From: Acetobacteraceae bacterium UBA6159
GTDB lineage: Bacteria; Pseudomonadota; Alphaproteobacteria; Acetobacterales; Acetobacteraceae
NCBI GenBank assembly: GCA_002422345.1
Contig: DIUL01000078.1
Span: 1-11,663 of the forward strand
DNA: 11,663 nucleotides
Reading direction: 5' to 3'
Shown: positions 1 to 6,198 of the stretch, piece after piece
Layout of the letters: every line of letters begins with the position of its first letter
Numbering within the stretch: the stretch's first letter is position 1
Made by a program: the position numbers and the translations under genes
The notes under the pieces: generated by a model
The model's database searches: none
Seen by the model: the letters and a program-made list of their open reading frames with translations, nothing else
What the model was told of the DNA's origin: nothing

Positions 1-219
1 GCCGCTGGCCCGAGCTTGTTTTTTAGCTGGTCCAACCCCATGTCCGGTGAGGAAGGACTCTTTCCGGGAAGCGCCCCCGCGGTCTCTCGGCATCGGTCCG
101 TGCCGCAACACCCCCCACCCCAGCCCTCCCCCTCAAGGGGGGAGGGGGCGTAGGGAAGACGACCCCATGACGGTTGAACCACACCCTGGCTTCCACCCCC
201 CAACGCGGAGCGACCACCC
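1..219. other. Leader region upstream of coaBC, possible tail of an upstream gene
   Basis: No gene is supported here. Reading from base 3 on the + strand gives RWPELVF followed by TAG at 24-26. This could be the last residues of a gene lying outside the window, but seven codons cannot be identified. The rest is C-rich and holds one strong hairpin (listed separately) before the coaBC ribosome binding site. The open frame on the minus strand (217-23) is proline/arginine-rich low-complexity translation of the C-rich DNA and is not treated as a gene. Confidence 0.4.
124..146. repeat. G/C-rich intergenic hairpin
   Basis: CCCTCCCCCT (124-133) pairs with GGGGGGAGGG (137-146) around the loop CAA: ten pairs, the innermost a G-U wobble. 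It shares the CCCTCCC/GGGAGGG core of the hairpin at 6131-6159, so both are probably copies of one dispersed intergenic palindromic element of the kind common in high-GC alphaproteobacteria. There is no T-tract on either side, so it does not look like a typical intrinsic terminator. Confidence 0.6.
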
Positions 220-1425
220 ATGACCACGCTCATCGGCAAGCGAGTCCTGCTCATCGTCGCGGGGGGGATCGCGGCCTATAAATCCCTCGAACTCATCCGC
301 CTGCTCCGCAAGGAAGGCTGCGGGGTCACCTGCGTCCTGACCCGCGCGGGCGCGCAGTTCGTCACGCCCCTATCGCTCCAGGCACTCAGCGAATCGAAGG
401 TCTACACCGACCTGTTCTCGCTGACCGACGAATCAGAGATGGGCCACATCCAGCTTTCCCGCGCCGCCGACCTGCTGGTTGTCGCCCCGGCCACCGCCGA
501 CCTGCTGGCGCGGATGACCGCGGGCATGGCGGATGACCTGGCCGCCACCGTCCTGCTTGCCACCGACAAGCCGGTCCTGGTCGCCCCCGCGATGAACGTC
601 CGCATGTGGGAACATGCAGCCACCCAGGCCAACATCCGCACCCTGTCCCAGCGCGGCGTCCATGTCGTCGGCCCCGATGAAGGCGCGATGGCCTGCAACG
701 AGTTCGGCGCCGGCCGCCTGGCCGAACCGCCCGCCATCCTGGCCGCCATAGAATCTTTGCTGGCCGGCCCGAAGCCCCTCGCCGGCAAGCACGCGATTGT
801 CACCAGCGGCCCGACGCATGAGCCGATCGATCCGGTGCGCTATATCGCCAACCGCTCCTCCGGCCGCCAGGGCCACGCGATCGCGGCGGCTTTGGCTGAC
901 CTCGGCGCCCGCGTCACCCTGGTCAGCGGCCCGGTGACCGTCCCCGACCCGGCGGGCGTCACCGTCCGCCCAGTGGAAAGCGCGCGGGAGATGCTGGAGG
1001 CCTGCCAGGCCGCCTTGCCCGCCGATATCGCGATCTTCGCCGCCGCCGTCGCCGATTGGCGGGTCGCCAACGCGGCCGAGGGCAAGATCAAGAAGCAGGC
1101 CGGCCAGCCCGCCCCCGCGCTGGAACTGGTTCCCAACCCCGACATCCTGGCGACGATCGCCGCCTCGGGCCCGAACCGGCCCCGGCTGGTGGTCGGATTT
1201 GCCGCGGAAACCAATGATCTGATGGAGAATGCCCAGGCCAAGCGGCAGCGTAAGAACGCCGACTGGATCGTGGCGAACGATGTCTCCCCGGCGACGGGCA
1301 TCATGGGGGGAGAGGAAAACGCGGTCCACATCCTGTCCGCCGAGGGTGTTGAGGACTGGCCCCGCGTCAAGAAAACCGAAGTCGCCCGCCGCCTGGCCGA
1401 GAAGATCGCCCAGAAGCTGGGGTGA
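220..1425 (+). CDS. coaBC: Bifunctional phosphopantothenoylcysteine decarboxylase / phosphopantothenate-cysteine ligase
   Basis: This cytosolic enzyme makes 4'-phosphopantetheine for coenzyme A. The CoaB part joins 4'-phosphopantothenate to cysteine using CTP, and the FMN-dependent CoaC part decarboxylates the product. The 401 residues match the usual length of the fused protein. The CoaC half (about 1-180) has the glycine-rich start VAGGIAAYK, the active-site His76 in GHIQLSRAAD, the PAMN motif (123-126) and Cys159 in the MACNEFGAGR flap. The CoaB half (about 190-400) has TSGPTHEPIDPVRYIANRSSG with Asn211, AAAVADWR, and the lysine-rich KIKK (289-292) expected at the ligase active site. The ATG has GGAG nine bases upstream. 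The gene ends 13 bp from the convergent kinase gene. No residues are missing, and function is near certain. Confidence 0.97.
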   Translation: MTTLIGKRVLLIVAGGIAAYKSLELIRLLRKEGCGVTCVLTRAGAQFVTPLSLQALSESKVYTDLFSLTDESEMGHIQLSRAADLLVVAPATADLLARMTAGMADDLAATVLLATDKPVLVAPAMNVRMWEHAATQANIRTLSQRGVHVVGPDEGAMACNEFGAGRLAEPPAILAAIESLLAGPKPLAGKHAIVTSGPTHEPIDPVRYIANRSSGRQGHAIAAALADLGARVTLVSGPVTVPDPAGVTVRPVESAREMLEACQAALPADIAIFAAAVADWRVANAAEGKIKKQAGQPAPALELVPNPDILATIAASGPNRPRLVVGFAAETNDLMENAQAKRQRKNADWIVANDVSPATGIMGGEENAVHILSAEGVEDWPRVKKTEVARRLAEKIAQKLG

Positions 1426-1438
1426 CCCTGGGGGCTTA

Positions 1439-2212
1439 TCAGGCCCGCCCGGTGCTCCCGGTCCGGCCAGGCGCCTCGGCCGGCAGGTCCAGCGTCGCCA
1501 CGGTGTGCCCGTCCGAGCGGAGTGAGAGCGTGCCGCCGAATTCGTCCGCGAGGGTGCGGGCGACGCTGAGGCCTTCGCCGAAGCGGGGACGTCCGTGAAA
1601 GCCGTTGCCGTCATCGGTGACGGTCAGGCGGGTGCGGCCATCGGGTTCGCTGTGCAGGCGCACCGTGATCCGCCCGCGCGCCCGCCGACGCATCCCGTGC
1701 TTGAGCGCGTTGCCCATGAGTTCATGGGTCACCCGCACCACGGTGTCGCGCAGATGGGCCGGGCATTCGCCGCGGACCGAAACGCCAACCTGGATCACCT
1801 GCGTCGGGTCGGACAGCAGGTCGGCCACGTTGGCGCAGAGCGTCCGCAGCCGGTCGGTCATCGAGGCGGGCGCCCGGGTCAGGCCGAACAGCGCGTCCGA
1901 GATCGAGGCGGAAAGCTGGATCCGACGCTCCAGTTCGGCGGCGATATGCGCCCCCTGCGGCGTATCGAGTAGGCCGGGCGCCTGGGAGACCAGGCCGATG
2001 ATGCGCTGAAGGGCGTTCTTGGTGTGGTGGCGCAACTGCCGCAGGTCGATATCGGTCTCGGCTTCCGGCCGGCCGGTCGCGGCTTCCTCATCCATCAGGA
2101 AGTCGAGTTCGACCACCGGCACCCGCCGGCTTTCCGTCCGCGCCCGTGGGGAAGCCTTGAAACCGGCATCCGGCGTTCGCATCAGAATCGACGCGCTCTC
2201 AGAGAAAGGCAT
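1439..2212 (-). CDS. Soluble sensor histidine kinase-like protein (HisKA_2/HWE-type)
   Basis: A 257-residue protein that resembles the catalytic part of an autophosphorylating histidine kinase. About 55 variable N-terminal residues precede a dimerisation/phosphoacceptor helix, LRQLRHHTKNALQRI (58-71), with adjacent His62 and His63. This resembles the HRxKNxLQ H-box of HisKA_2 kinases. The ATP-binding domain follows, with N-box HELMGNALKHG (163-173), G1 box DDGNGF (200-205) and G2 GEGLSVARTLADEFGG. There is no transmembrane segment and no recognisable PAS, GAF or receiver domain, so its input is unknown. An in-frame ATG at 2356 would add 48 residues, but they would run through the palindromes at 2280-2335. 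The ATG at 2212 has GGAG six bases upstream and is preferred. The gene is divergent from the DUF6502 gene, and no response regulator is seen nearby. Confidence 0.8.
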   Translation of the reverse strand: MPFSESASILMRTPDAGFKASPRARTESRRVPVVELDFLMDEEAATGRPEAETDIDLRQLRHHTKNALQRIIGLVSQAPGLLDTPQGAHIAAELERRIQLSASISDALFGLTRAPASMTDRLRTLCANVADLLSDPTQVIQVGVSVRGECPAHLRDTVVRVTHELMGNALKHGMRRRARGRITVRLHSEPDGRTRLTVTDDGNGFHGRPRFGEGLSVARTLADEFGGTLSLRSDGHTVATLDLPAEAPGRTGSTGRA

Positions 2213-2279
2213 GTCGCTCTCCGTCCCGTTGGTTGGCAGACCACACGACCCCGTGACCGTGCCGACGCAGGCACCGTAT

Positions 2280-2296
2280 GTGGGAAAAATTCCCAC
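2280..2296. promoter_or_regulatory. Palindromic operator-like site 1
   Basis: GTGGGAAAAATTCCCAC is a perfect inverted repeat with 7-bp arms GTGGGAA/TTCCCAC and a 3-bp centre. It lies in the divergent gap between the kinase and DUF6502 genes. Its AT-rich core contrasts with the GC-rich surroundings. A second copy, read on the opposite strand, matches at 16 of 17 positions. The sequence shows the symmetry; binding by a dimeric regulator is inferred, and the regulator is not known. Confidence 0.65.
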
Positions 2297-2318
2297 GTCA
2301 ACCGCCTGGATACACTTT

Positions 2319-2335
2319 GTGGGTATTTTTCCCAC
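2319..2335. promoter_or_regulatory. Palindromic operator-like site 2
   Basis: GTGGGTATTTTTCCCAC has GTGGG/CCCAC arms. The symmetry extends outward by TT at 2317-2318 and AA at 2336-2337. Its reverse complement differs from site 1 at a single base. The two centres are 39 bp apart, close to four helical turns, so dimers bound at both sites would lie on roughly the same face of the helix. The site ends 48 bp before the chosen DUF6502 start codon, a place where bound protein would overlap or flank a promoter. Confidence 0.65.
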
Positions 2336-2383
2336 AATAGCTATGGTATGGATCACACTATCCTAAACAAGGTCTGCTTTCGG

Positions 2384-3265
2384 ATGTCCTTCACCGATCC
2401 GGTCGCGTTGCCAGGGGCCAATGCCATGGTGGCCGCCACGCGCCGCATGCTGCGTCCGTTGGTGAAGCTGTTGATCCGCCGAGGCATTACCTTCCCGGTC
2501 GTCGCCGACCTGCTGCGCGGCCTGTATGTCGATGTCGCCGCGACCGACCTGCTGCCCGATCCCAAGGCGCGGACCGACAGCCGCATCAGCCTGATGACCG
2601 GCGTACACCGCAAGGAAATCCGCCGCCTCCGCTCCGCCGACCATCAGGACCAGGCCGAACCGGGCGTGGTCACGGTGGCGACCCAGGTGATCGCCCGCTG
2701 GCTCGCCTTGTCCGAAAGCGGCGCGCCCCCCGCGCTGCCCCGTTCGGCCGAGGGGGCCGCCACGTCGTTCGAAGGCCTGGTCGCCGCGGTCACCACCGAT
2801 GTCCGCCCCCGCGCGCTGCTGGAGGAATGGGTGGGCCAGGGCCTGATCCGCCTGGATGACGAAGACCGGGTCCATCTGAACGTCGCCGCCTTCCTGCCCG
2901 ATCCGGGGGGGGAGGAGCAGGCATTCTTCCTTGGTCGCAACCTGCACGACCACATCGCGGCCGGTACGGCCAACGTCCTGGCCCAGGGCACGCCGCCCTT
3001 CCTCGATCGTTCGGCCCATTACGACCGCGTATCCCCCGAAACCGCCCGCCGGATCGAGGCGGAGGCGCGCGAAATCGCGATGCGCGCGCTGTGGGACATC
3101 AACCGCTCCGCGCTGGCGATGATCGACGCGGAGGAAGCGGGTGGCGTCCCCAGCCCGGATACCAGCCGGCAGGACAATGACGAGGGCGGGTCCTTCAGGG
3201 CGGCCGCGGCCCGCGTCAATGTCGGGGTCTATGTCTACCGGGAAGACGAGACCCGCGCCGCCTGA
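2384..3265 (+). CDS. DUF6502 family protein with HTH-like segment
   Basis: A 293-residue protein that I recognise as the DUF6502 type found mainly in proteobacteria; its function is not established. The N-terminal part (about 20-85) reads LRPLVKLLIRRGITFPVVADLL, then TDSRISLMTGVHRKEIRRLR. The second stretch has the spacing of a helix-turn-helix recognition unit (a RISLMTG turn followed by the basic helix HRKEIRRL), so DNA binding is plausible. A charged helical region (about 215-250) and an acidic, low-complexity tail follow. No signal peptide or membrane segment is seen. The start is uncertain. ATG 2384 has only AAGG 11 bases upstream. ATG 2426 has AGGGG eight bases upstream and would shorten the protein by 14 residues. 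An in-frame ATG at 2348 has no ribosome binding site. The two palindromes upstream make self-regulation a reasonable guess. It converges on the dioxygenase gene with a 3-bp gap. Confidence 0.8.
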   Translation: MSFTDPVALPGANAMVAATRRMLRPLVKLLIRRGITFPVVADLLRGLYVDVAATDLLPDPKARTDSRISLMTGVHRKEIRRLRSADHQDQAEPGVVTVATQVIARWLALSESGAPPALPRSAEGAATSFEGLVAAVTTDVRPRALLEEWVGQGLIRLDDEDRVHLNVAAFLPDPGGEEQAFFLGRNLHDHIAAGTANVLAQGTPPFLDRSAHYDRVSPETARRIEAEAREIAMRALWDINRSALAMIDAEEAGGVPSPDTSRQDNDEGGSFRAAAARVNVGVYVYREDETRAA

Positions 3266-3268
3266 TCC

Positions 3269-4129
3269 CTAGCCGGGCGACGTGCCGCGCAGGCAGGTCC
3301 GGTGCAGCACCCGCGGATGCAGGGCGGCGTCGAAGTTCGCGTCGGCCCGGTGCAGCAGGCAGCGATTGTCCCACATCAGCATGTCGCCGGCCCGCCAGGT
3401 GTGCCGGTACAGGAACCGGTCCTGGGTCGCGAAGGCCTCCAGTTCCGCCAGCAAGGCGCGTCCCTCGGCCATCGGCCGGCCCTCGATGTGGGAGGCATGC
3501 TCGCCCATGAACAGCGATTTGCGGCCGGAGTCCGGATGGATCCGCACCAGCGGATGGGCCATGGGCGGGGCGTCGGCGATTTCCTCGGGCGGGGCCTGGA
3601 TGCCCTTTTTGGCCAGGGAGAGTTCCCAGCTATGGATCACCCGCAACCCGTCCAGTTCGGCGCGCCGTTCGGCCGGCAGGGCTGCATAGGCGGATTCCAT
3701 GTCGGCGAAGCAGGTGTCCCCGCCCTGGGGCGGCATGGTCACGGCATGCAGGATGGTGGCGAGCGACGGCTCCGGCCGGAACGACTTGTCGGAATGCCAG
3801 GTCTGGGAGCCGACCTTGCCGCTGGGCTTCCCGTCGGCGCCCAGGTTCGAAACGATATGGACCAGCGGATTGCCGGAGGAGCGGTTGCGGGCGATGTGCC
3901 GCTCCAGGCTGCCGAACTGGATTGAGAAGGCGATCTGCTCATCCTGGCTCAGGGCCTGATCGCGGAAGCAGAGGACATGGTAGCGGACGAAGGCATCATA
4001 CACGGCCTGCTTCGTGACCGGGTCGAGCGGCTGGCGCAGGTCGAGGCCCACGACCTCCGCCGCGAACAGGGGAGAGAGGGGATTGACCGTAAAGGCCGCC
4101 GCGGGGCGGGCTTCGAGTGTTGCGGACAT
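3269..4129 (-). CDS. TauD/TfdA family Fe(II)/2-oxoglutarate-dependent dioxygenase
   Basis: A 286-residue soluble oxygenase that should couple oxidative decarboxylation of 2-oxoglutarate to hydroxylation of a small substrate. The iron-binding triad is visible: His112 and Asp114 in TWHSDKSF and His260 in LLHRAD. Arg273 and Arg277 in HPRVLHR line up with the TauD arginines that bind 2-oxoglutarate and substrate (TauD has RRIMHR at the equivalent place). The N-terminal LFAAEVVGLDLRQPLD is typical of the family. The substrate cannot be read from sequence; family members act on taurine, phenoxyacetates and other acids, and no sulfonate transporter is adjacent. The start at 4129 is clear, with a perfect AGGAGG five bases upstream. 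An in-frame ATG 39 codons earlier lacks this and would overlap the TIR gene. The gene is divergent from the TIR pair. Confidence 0.88.
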   Translation of the reverse strand: MSATLEARPAAAFTVNPLSPLFAAEVVGLDLRQPLDPVTKQAVYDAFVRYHVLCFRDQALSQDEQIAFSIQFGSLERHIARNRSSGNPLVHIVSNLGADGKPSGKVGSQTWHSDKSFRPEPSLATILHAVTMPPQGGDTCFADMESAYAALPAERRAELDGLRVIHSWELSLAKKGIQAPPEEIADAPPMAHPLVRIHPDSGRKSLFMGEHASHIEGRPMAEGRALLAELEAFATQDRFLYRHTWRAGDMLMWDNRCLLHRADANFDAALHPRVLHRTCLRGTSPG

Positions 4130-4190
4130 GGACGCCTCCTGTTTTGGTTGGAGGTATCCTGCGCCGGTGCGGCCCGGATTGCCAAGTCCG

Positions 4191-4721
4191 ATGCGTCGGC
4201 GCGCTTGCCTCGTTGATGTGCTGCATGGCATTGATGCAACCATCACGGGTAGGGAACGTGTCCTGACACCAAAGGCCGACTCCTCGAGCGCGCAGATCTT
4301 CCTCTCCTATTCGGGCGCCGACGCGTTCGAGGCTGGGTTGCTGCAATATGCGGCCGAACGGATGCTCGCGCCCTTGTCGGCCGCCGTTTGGACCTATCAG
4401 CGCGATCAGCCGACGGATCAGCGTGATGTCGCGGTCAGTCTCAAGGAACAGGTTCGCCAGTCCGCCGCGCTGGTCTTTCTGCTGACGCCGACGACCCTGG
4501 TGTCCGGTGCGACGCAATGGATGGAATTGGCCTACGCCGATGCCTATGATGTTCCTATATGGGTGTTGCTGCATCGGGTTCCGTTCACGGAATTGCGGGC
4601 GCGGGAGAGCGGGGTTCCGCCATTGTTGCTGGCCGGACAATGCAACCCCGCCACCGAGTGGAAGCGGGTCATCCATGAGATCGAGGCGCGCCTGACCGTG
4701 GTCGCGAAGCCAGGAGAATAG
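4191..4721 (+). CDS. TIR-domain protein 1
   Basis: A small protein that is essentially one TIR domain. From the ATG at 4191 it has 176 residues. The domain opens with strand A, AQIFLSYSGAD (34-44). A Trp-containing strand and BB-loop region follow (WTYQRDQPTDQRD), then SAALVFLLTP and QWMELAYADAYDVPIWVLL. Glu112 there sits where NAD-cleaving TIR domains carry their catalytic glutamate. Bacterial TIR proteins often act in antiphage defence by consuming NAD or making a nucleotide signal; that role is inferred. The start is unsure: ATG 4191 has no clear ribosome binding site, GTG 4167 has GGAGG 12 bases upstream, and CTG 4263 has AGGGA seven bases upstream and would begin almost at the domain edge. 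Codon use (many TTG and GTT codons) looks less GC-biased than the neighbours, consistent with transfer. The stop is followed three bases later by the second TIR gene. Confidence 0.75.
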   Translation: MRRRACLVDVLHGIDATITGRERVLTPKADSSSAQIFLSYSGADAFEAGLLQYAAERMLAPLSAAVWTYQRDQPTDQRDVAVSLKEQVRQSAALVFLLTPTTLVSGATQWMELAYADAYDVPIWVLLHRVPFTELRARESGVPPLLLAGQCNPATEWKRVIHEIEARLTVVAKPGE

Positions 4722-4724
4722 GAA

Positions 4725-5090
4725 GTGGGAAAGGTATTCGTCTCCCACGTGCGTCAGGACCAGAAGAAGGTCGGGGCTGTCCTGAAGGAACTTGTCCGCC
4801 GTCGGCTGATCAGCCAGTCCGACCGCACCAACACGTTCGAGCCGATCCCTGGCAGCGACATTCGCGGCGACCTCAAGCAGGCGATTAGGGACTCATCATC
4901 GATGGTCGTCCTCTGGAGCGAGGCGGCGCGTCAATCCGCCTGGGTCAATTACGAGATGGGCCTGGCCGACGCCCTGGGCATACCGATCGTCGCGGTGAAC
5001 GTGGATGGCGGCAAGCAGCCACCGCCGGCGGAACTGTCGGACGTCCGCCTGATCGACCTGGATGCCGAGGCCGGTCTGGCCCGACCGTGA
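4725..5090 (+). CDS. TIR-domain protein 2
   Basis: A 121-residue single TIR domain. It opens with GKVFVSHVRQDQKKVGAVLKEL, equivalent to the F(L/V)SY/H start of TIR strand A. EPIPGSDIRGDLKQAI (BB loop and helix B) follows, then SSSMVVLWSEAARQSAWVNYE and MGLADALGIPIVAVNVDG. The Glu of SAWVNYEMGLA (about residue 78) is in the catalytic position of TIR NAD hydrolases. The GTG start lies three bases after the first TIR stop, and its AGGAG (4712-4716) is inside the end of that gene, so the two are probably translated together. The two domains differ clearly in sequence, so this is not a recent tandem duplication. No separate effector, sensor or ThsA-like gene accompanies them. A defence or NAD-signalling role is inference from the family. 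Confidence 0.8.
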   Translation: MGKVFVSHVRQDQKKVGAVLKELVRRRLISQSDRTNTFEPIPGSDIRGDLKQAIRDSSSMVVLWSEAARQSAWVNYEMGLADALGIPIVAVNVDGGKQPPPAELSDVRLIDLDAEAGLARP

Positions 5091-5125
5091 CGACCCGCTA
5101 ATGACGGTGTAGGGTACCGCCCGAC

Positions 5126-5150
5126 CCGCCACTCCGGCGGTTCCTCCGCC
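5126..5150 (+). repeat. Overlapping alternative stems in the leader of the selenoprotein gene
   Basis: CCGCC (5126-5130), GGCGG (5136-5140) and CCGCC (5146-5150) are evenly spaced with 5-nt gaps. The middle arm can therefore pair with either neighbour, forming mutually exclusive 5-bp hairpins. It lies in the 81-bp gap between the second TIR gene and the selenoprotein gene. Such an arrangement could act in the leader RNA, but short G/C complementarity is also expected by chance here. Confidence 0.3.
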
Positions 5151-5171
5151 AACCATCCAGAGGGGTTCGGC

Positions 5172-6119
5172 ATGCCCGACCACATGGACGATCTGGAGTT
5201 CGCCGTCGAACACGACGTGCCAATTCCATACATCAGACGAATAAGTACCTACTACCAGACGCTGGGGTACGGAAAACCCTATCGCTGGGCCCAGTATCGG
5301 GACGTGCCCTTCACGCCCCTGAAGAAGCCGCTCTCCGAAAGCCGCGTGTCGCTGATCACGACCGCCGCCCCCTACCAGCCCGACAAGGGCGACCAGGGAC
5401 CCGGCGCGCCGTACAACGCCGCCGCCAAGTTCTACCGCGTCTATACCGACAGCATCGAGGGAGAGCCGGACGTCCGCATCTCCCACATCGGCATCGACCG
5501 GAAGCACACGACCGCGACCGACATCAACACCTGGTTCCCGCTCAAGCAGCTCAAGCGGCTGGCGGCCGAGGGACGGATCGGCGAACTGGCCCCCCAGTTC
5601 ATCGGCGCCCCCACGAACCGGAGCCAGAAGGTCACGATCGAACAGGACGCGGTCGAGATCCTCGCCCATGTCCGCGCTGCCCGTTCCGACGTGGCGGTGC
5701 TGGTTGCCAATTGACCCGTGTGTCACCAAACCGTGAGTCTGGTCGCACGTCATCTTGAGGCAAACGGCATCCCCACCGTCATCATGGGCGGGGCAAAGGA
5801 CATTGTGGAGTTCTGCGGCGTTCCGCGCCTGTCGTTCAGCGACTTCCCGCTGGGCAACGCGGCCGGCCGTCCGCAAGACGTGGCCTCCCAGGCCTTCACC
5901 ATGGAGCATGCCCTGAAGGTGCTGGAATCGGCATCGGGTCCGCGCACCACCGTGCAGTCTCCGCTGCGCTGGAGCGACAATCCGGACTGGAAGCTGGATT
6001 TCAGCAACATCGATCAGCTCTCGGCCGAGGAAATCGCCCGACGCCGAGCGGAATTCGATGCAAACAAGGAAGTGGCTCGCCAACAGCGGGTCGCCGACGG
6101 CGTCGCCAAGACCGAGTAG
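5172..6119 (+). CDS. GrdB-like selenoprotein (glycine/sarcosine/betaine reductase selenoprotein B family), TGA 5712-5714 read as selenocysteine
   Basis: Read through the single in-frame TGA, this is one 315-residue protein. The part before it (1-180) runs from VEHDVPIPYIRR through YRWAQYRDVPFTPL, TTAAPYQPDKGDQGPG and IGAPTNRSQKVTIEQDA to VAVLVAN. The part after it continues without a break as PVCHQTVSLVARHLEANG, VIMGGAKDIVE, FSDFPLGNAAGRPQD and SPLRWSDNPDWK. Both halves belong to the same GrdB-like reductase family. The TGA is residue 181 and forms a U-x-x-C motif with Cys184, a redox pair typical of selenoproteins; from memory, relatives carry Cys at this spot. A SECIS-like hairpin follows it. 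The downstream half has no ribosome binding site of its own. The ATG start has AGAGGGG six bases upstream. In clostridial glycine reductase, protein B binds the substrate and hands it to selenoprotein A. No A or C subunit gene is seen here, so the substrate is unknown. The selA/selB/selC genes needed would have to lie elsewhere. Confidence 0.88.
5718..5750 (+). promoter_or_regulatory. Bacterial SECIS-like hairpin
   Basis: In the mRNA, GUGUGU (5718-5723) pairs with GCACGU (5745-5750), including three G-U pairs. After a C-C mismatch, ACCA (5725-5728) pairs with UGGU (5740-5743). After an A-C mismatch, AC (5730-5731) pairs with GU (5737-5738), closing the loop CGUGA (5732-5736). The loop begins 17 nt after the UGA and has a G among its first two bases. 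Both fit the published bacterial SECIS pattern: apical loop 16-37 nt from the UGA with an early conserved G. Folding was done by hand. The role, recruiting SelB with Sec-tRNA to recode the UGA, follows from established selenoprotein biology. Confidence 0.65.
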
Positions 6120-6130
6120 CCGTGACCAAG

Positions 6131-6159
6131 CATCCCCCTCCCCTTGTGGGAGGGGGATG
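6131..6159. repeat. Perfect 12-bp G/C-rich hairpin
   Basis: CATCCCCCTCCC (6131-6142) and GGGAGGGGGATG (6148-6159) are perfect reverse complements around the loop CTTGT. The hairpin sits between the selenoprotein stop (6119) and the CoA-transferase start (6199), and it shares its CCCTCCC core with the hairpin at 124-146. It could stabilise the upstream message or partly terminate transcription, but no T-run follows. Its right arm ends in an ATG that is in frame with the CoA-transferase, a likely false start. Confidence 0.7.
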
Positions 6160-6198
6160 TCTTCAAAACTGAACGTCCAAACGAATAAGCGAGGAACC

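Noticed and set aside
433..1614. Long open frame on the minus strand opposite coaBC
   Set aside because: It is the antisense shadow of a GC-rich coding gene: Gly/Arg/Asp-rich with no recognisable domain, while the + strand carries complete CoaBC motifs.
2024..2383. Upstream extension of the DUF6502 frame back to 2024
   Set aside because: It would overlap the kinase gene antisense and run through the two palindromes, and the added residues resemble no conserved N-terminus.
4231..4260. GTG at 4258 with AGGGA upstream as a start for the first TIR gene
   Set aside because: It is out of frame with the TIR coding frame and hits a stop (TGA) after one further codon.
5712..5717. Selenoprotein region read as two separate genes or as a pseudogene with a premature stop
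   Set aside because: Both halves belong to one family and share one frame. The downstream half has no ribosome binding site. There is no other lesion, and the stop is exactly TGA in a U-x-x-C context followed by a SECIS-like hairpin.
6157..6198. ATG at 6157 as start of the CoA-transferase
   Set aside because: This ATG is the end of a perfect hairpin arm. The 14 added residues are not family-like, and GTG 6199 has a suitable ribosome binding site and begins the conserved domain.
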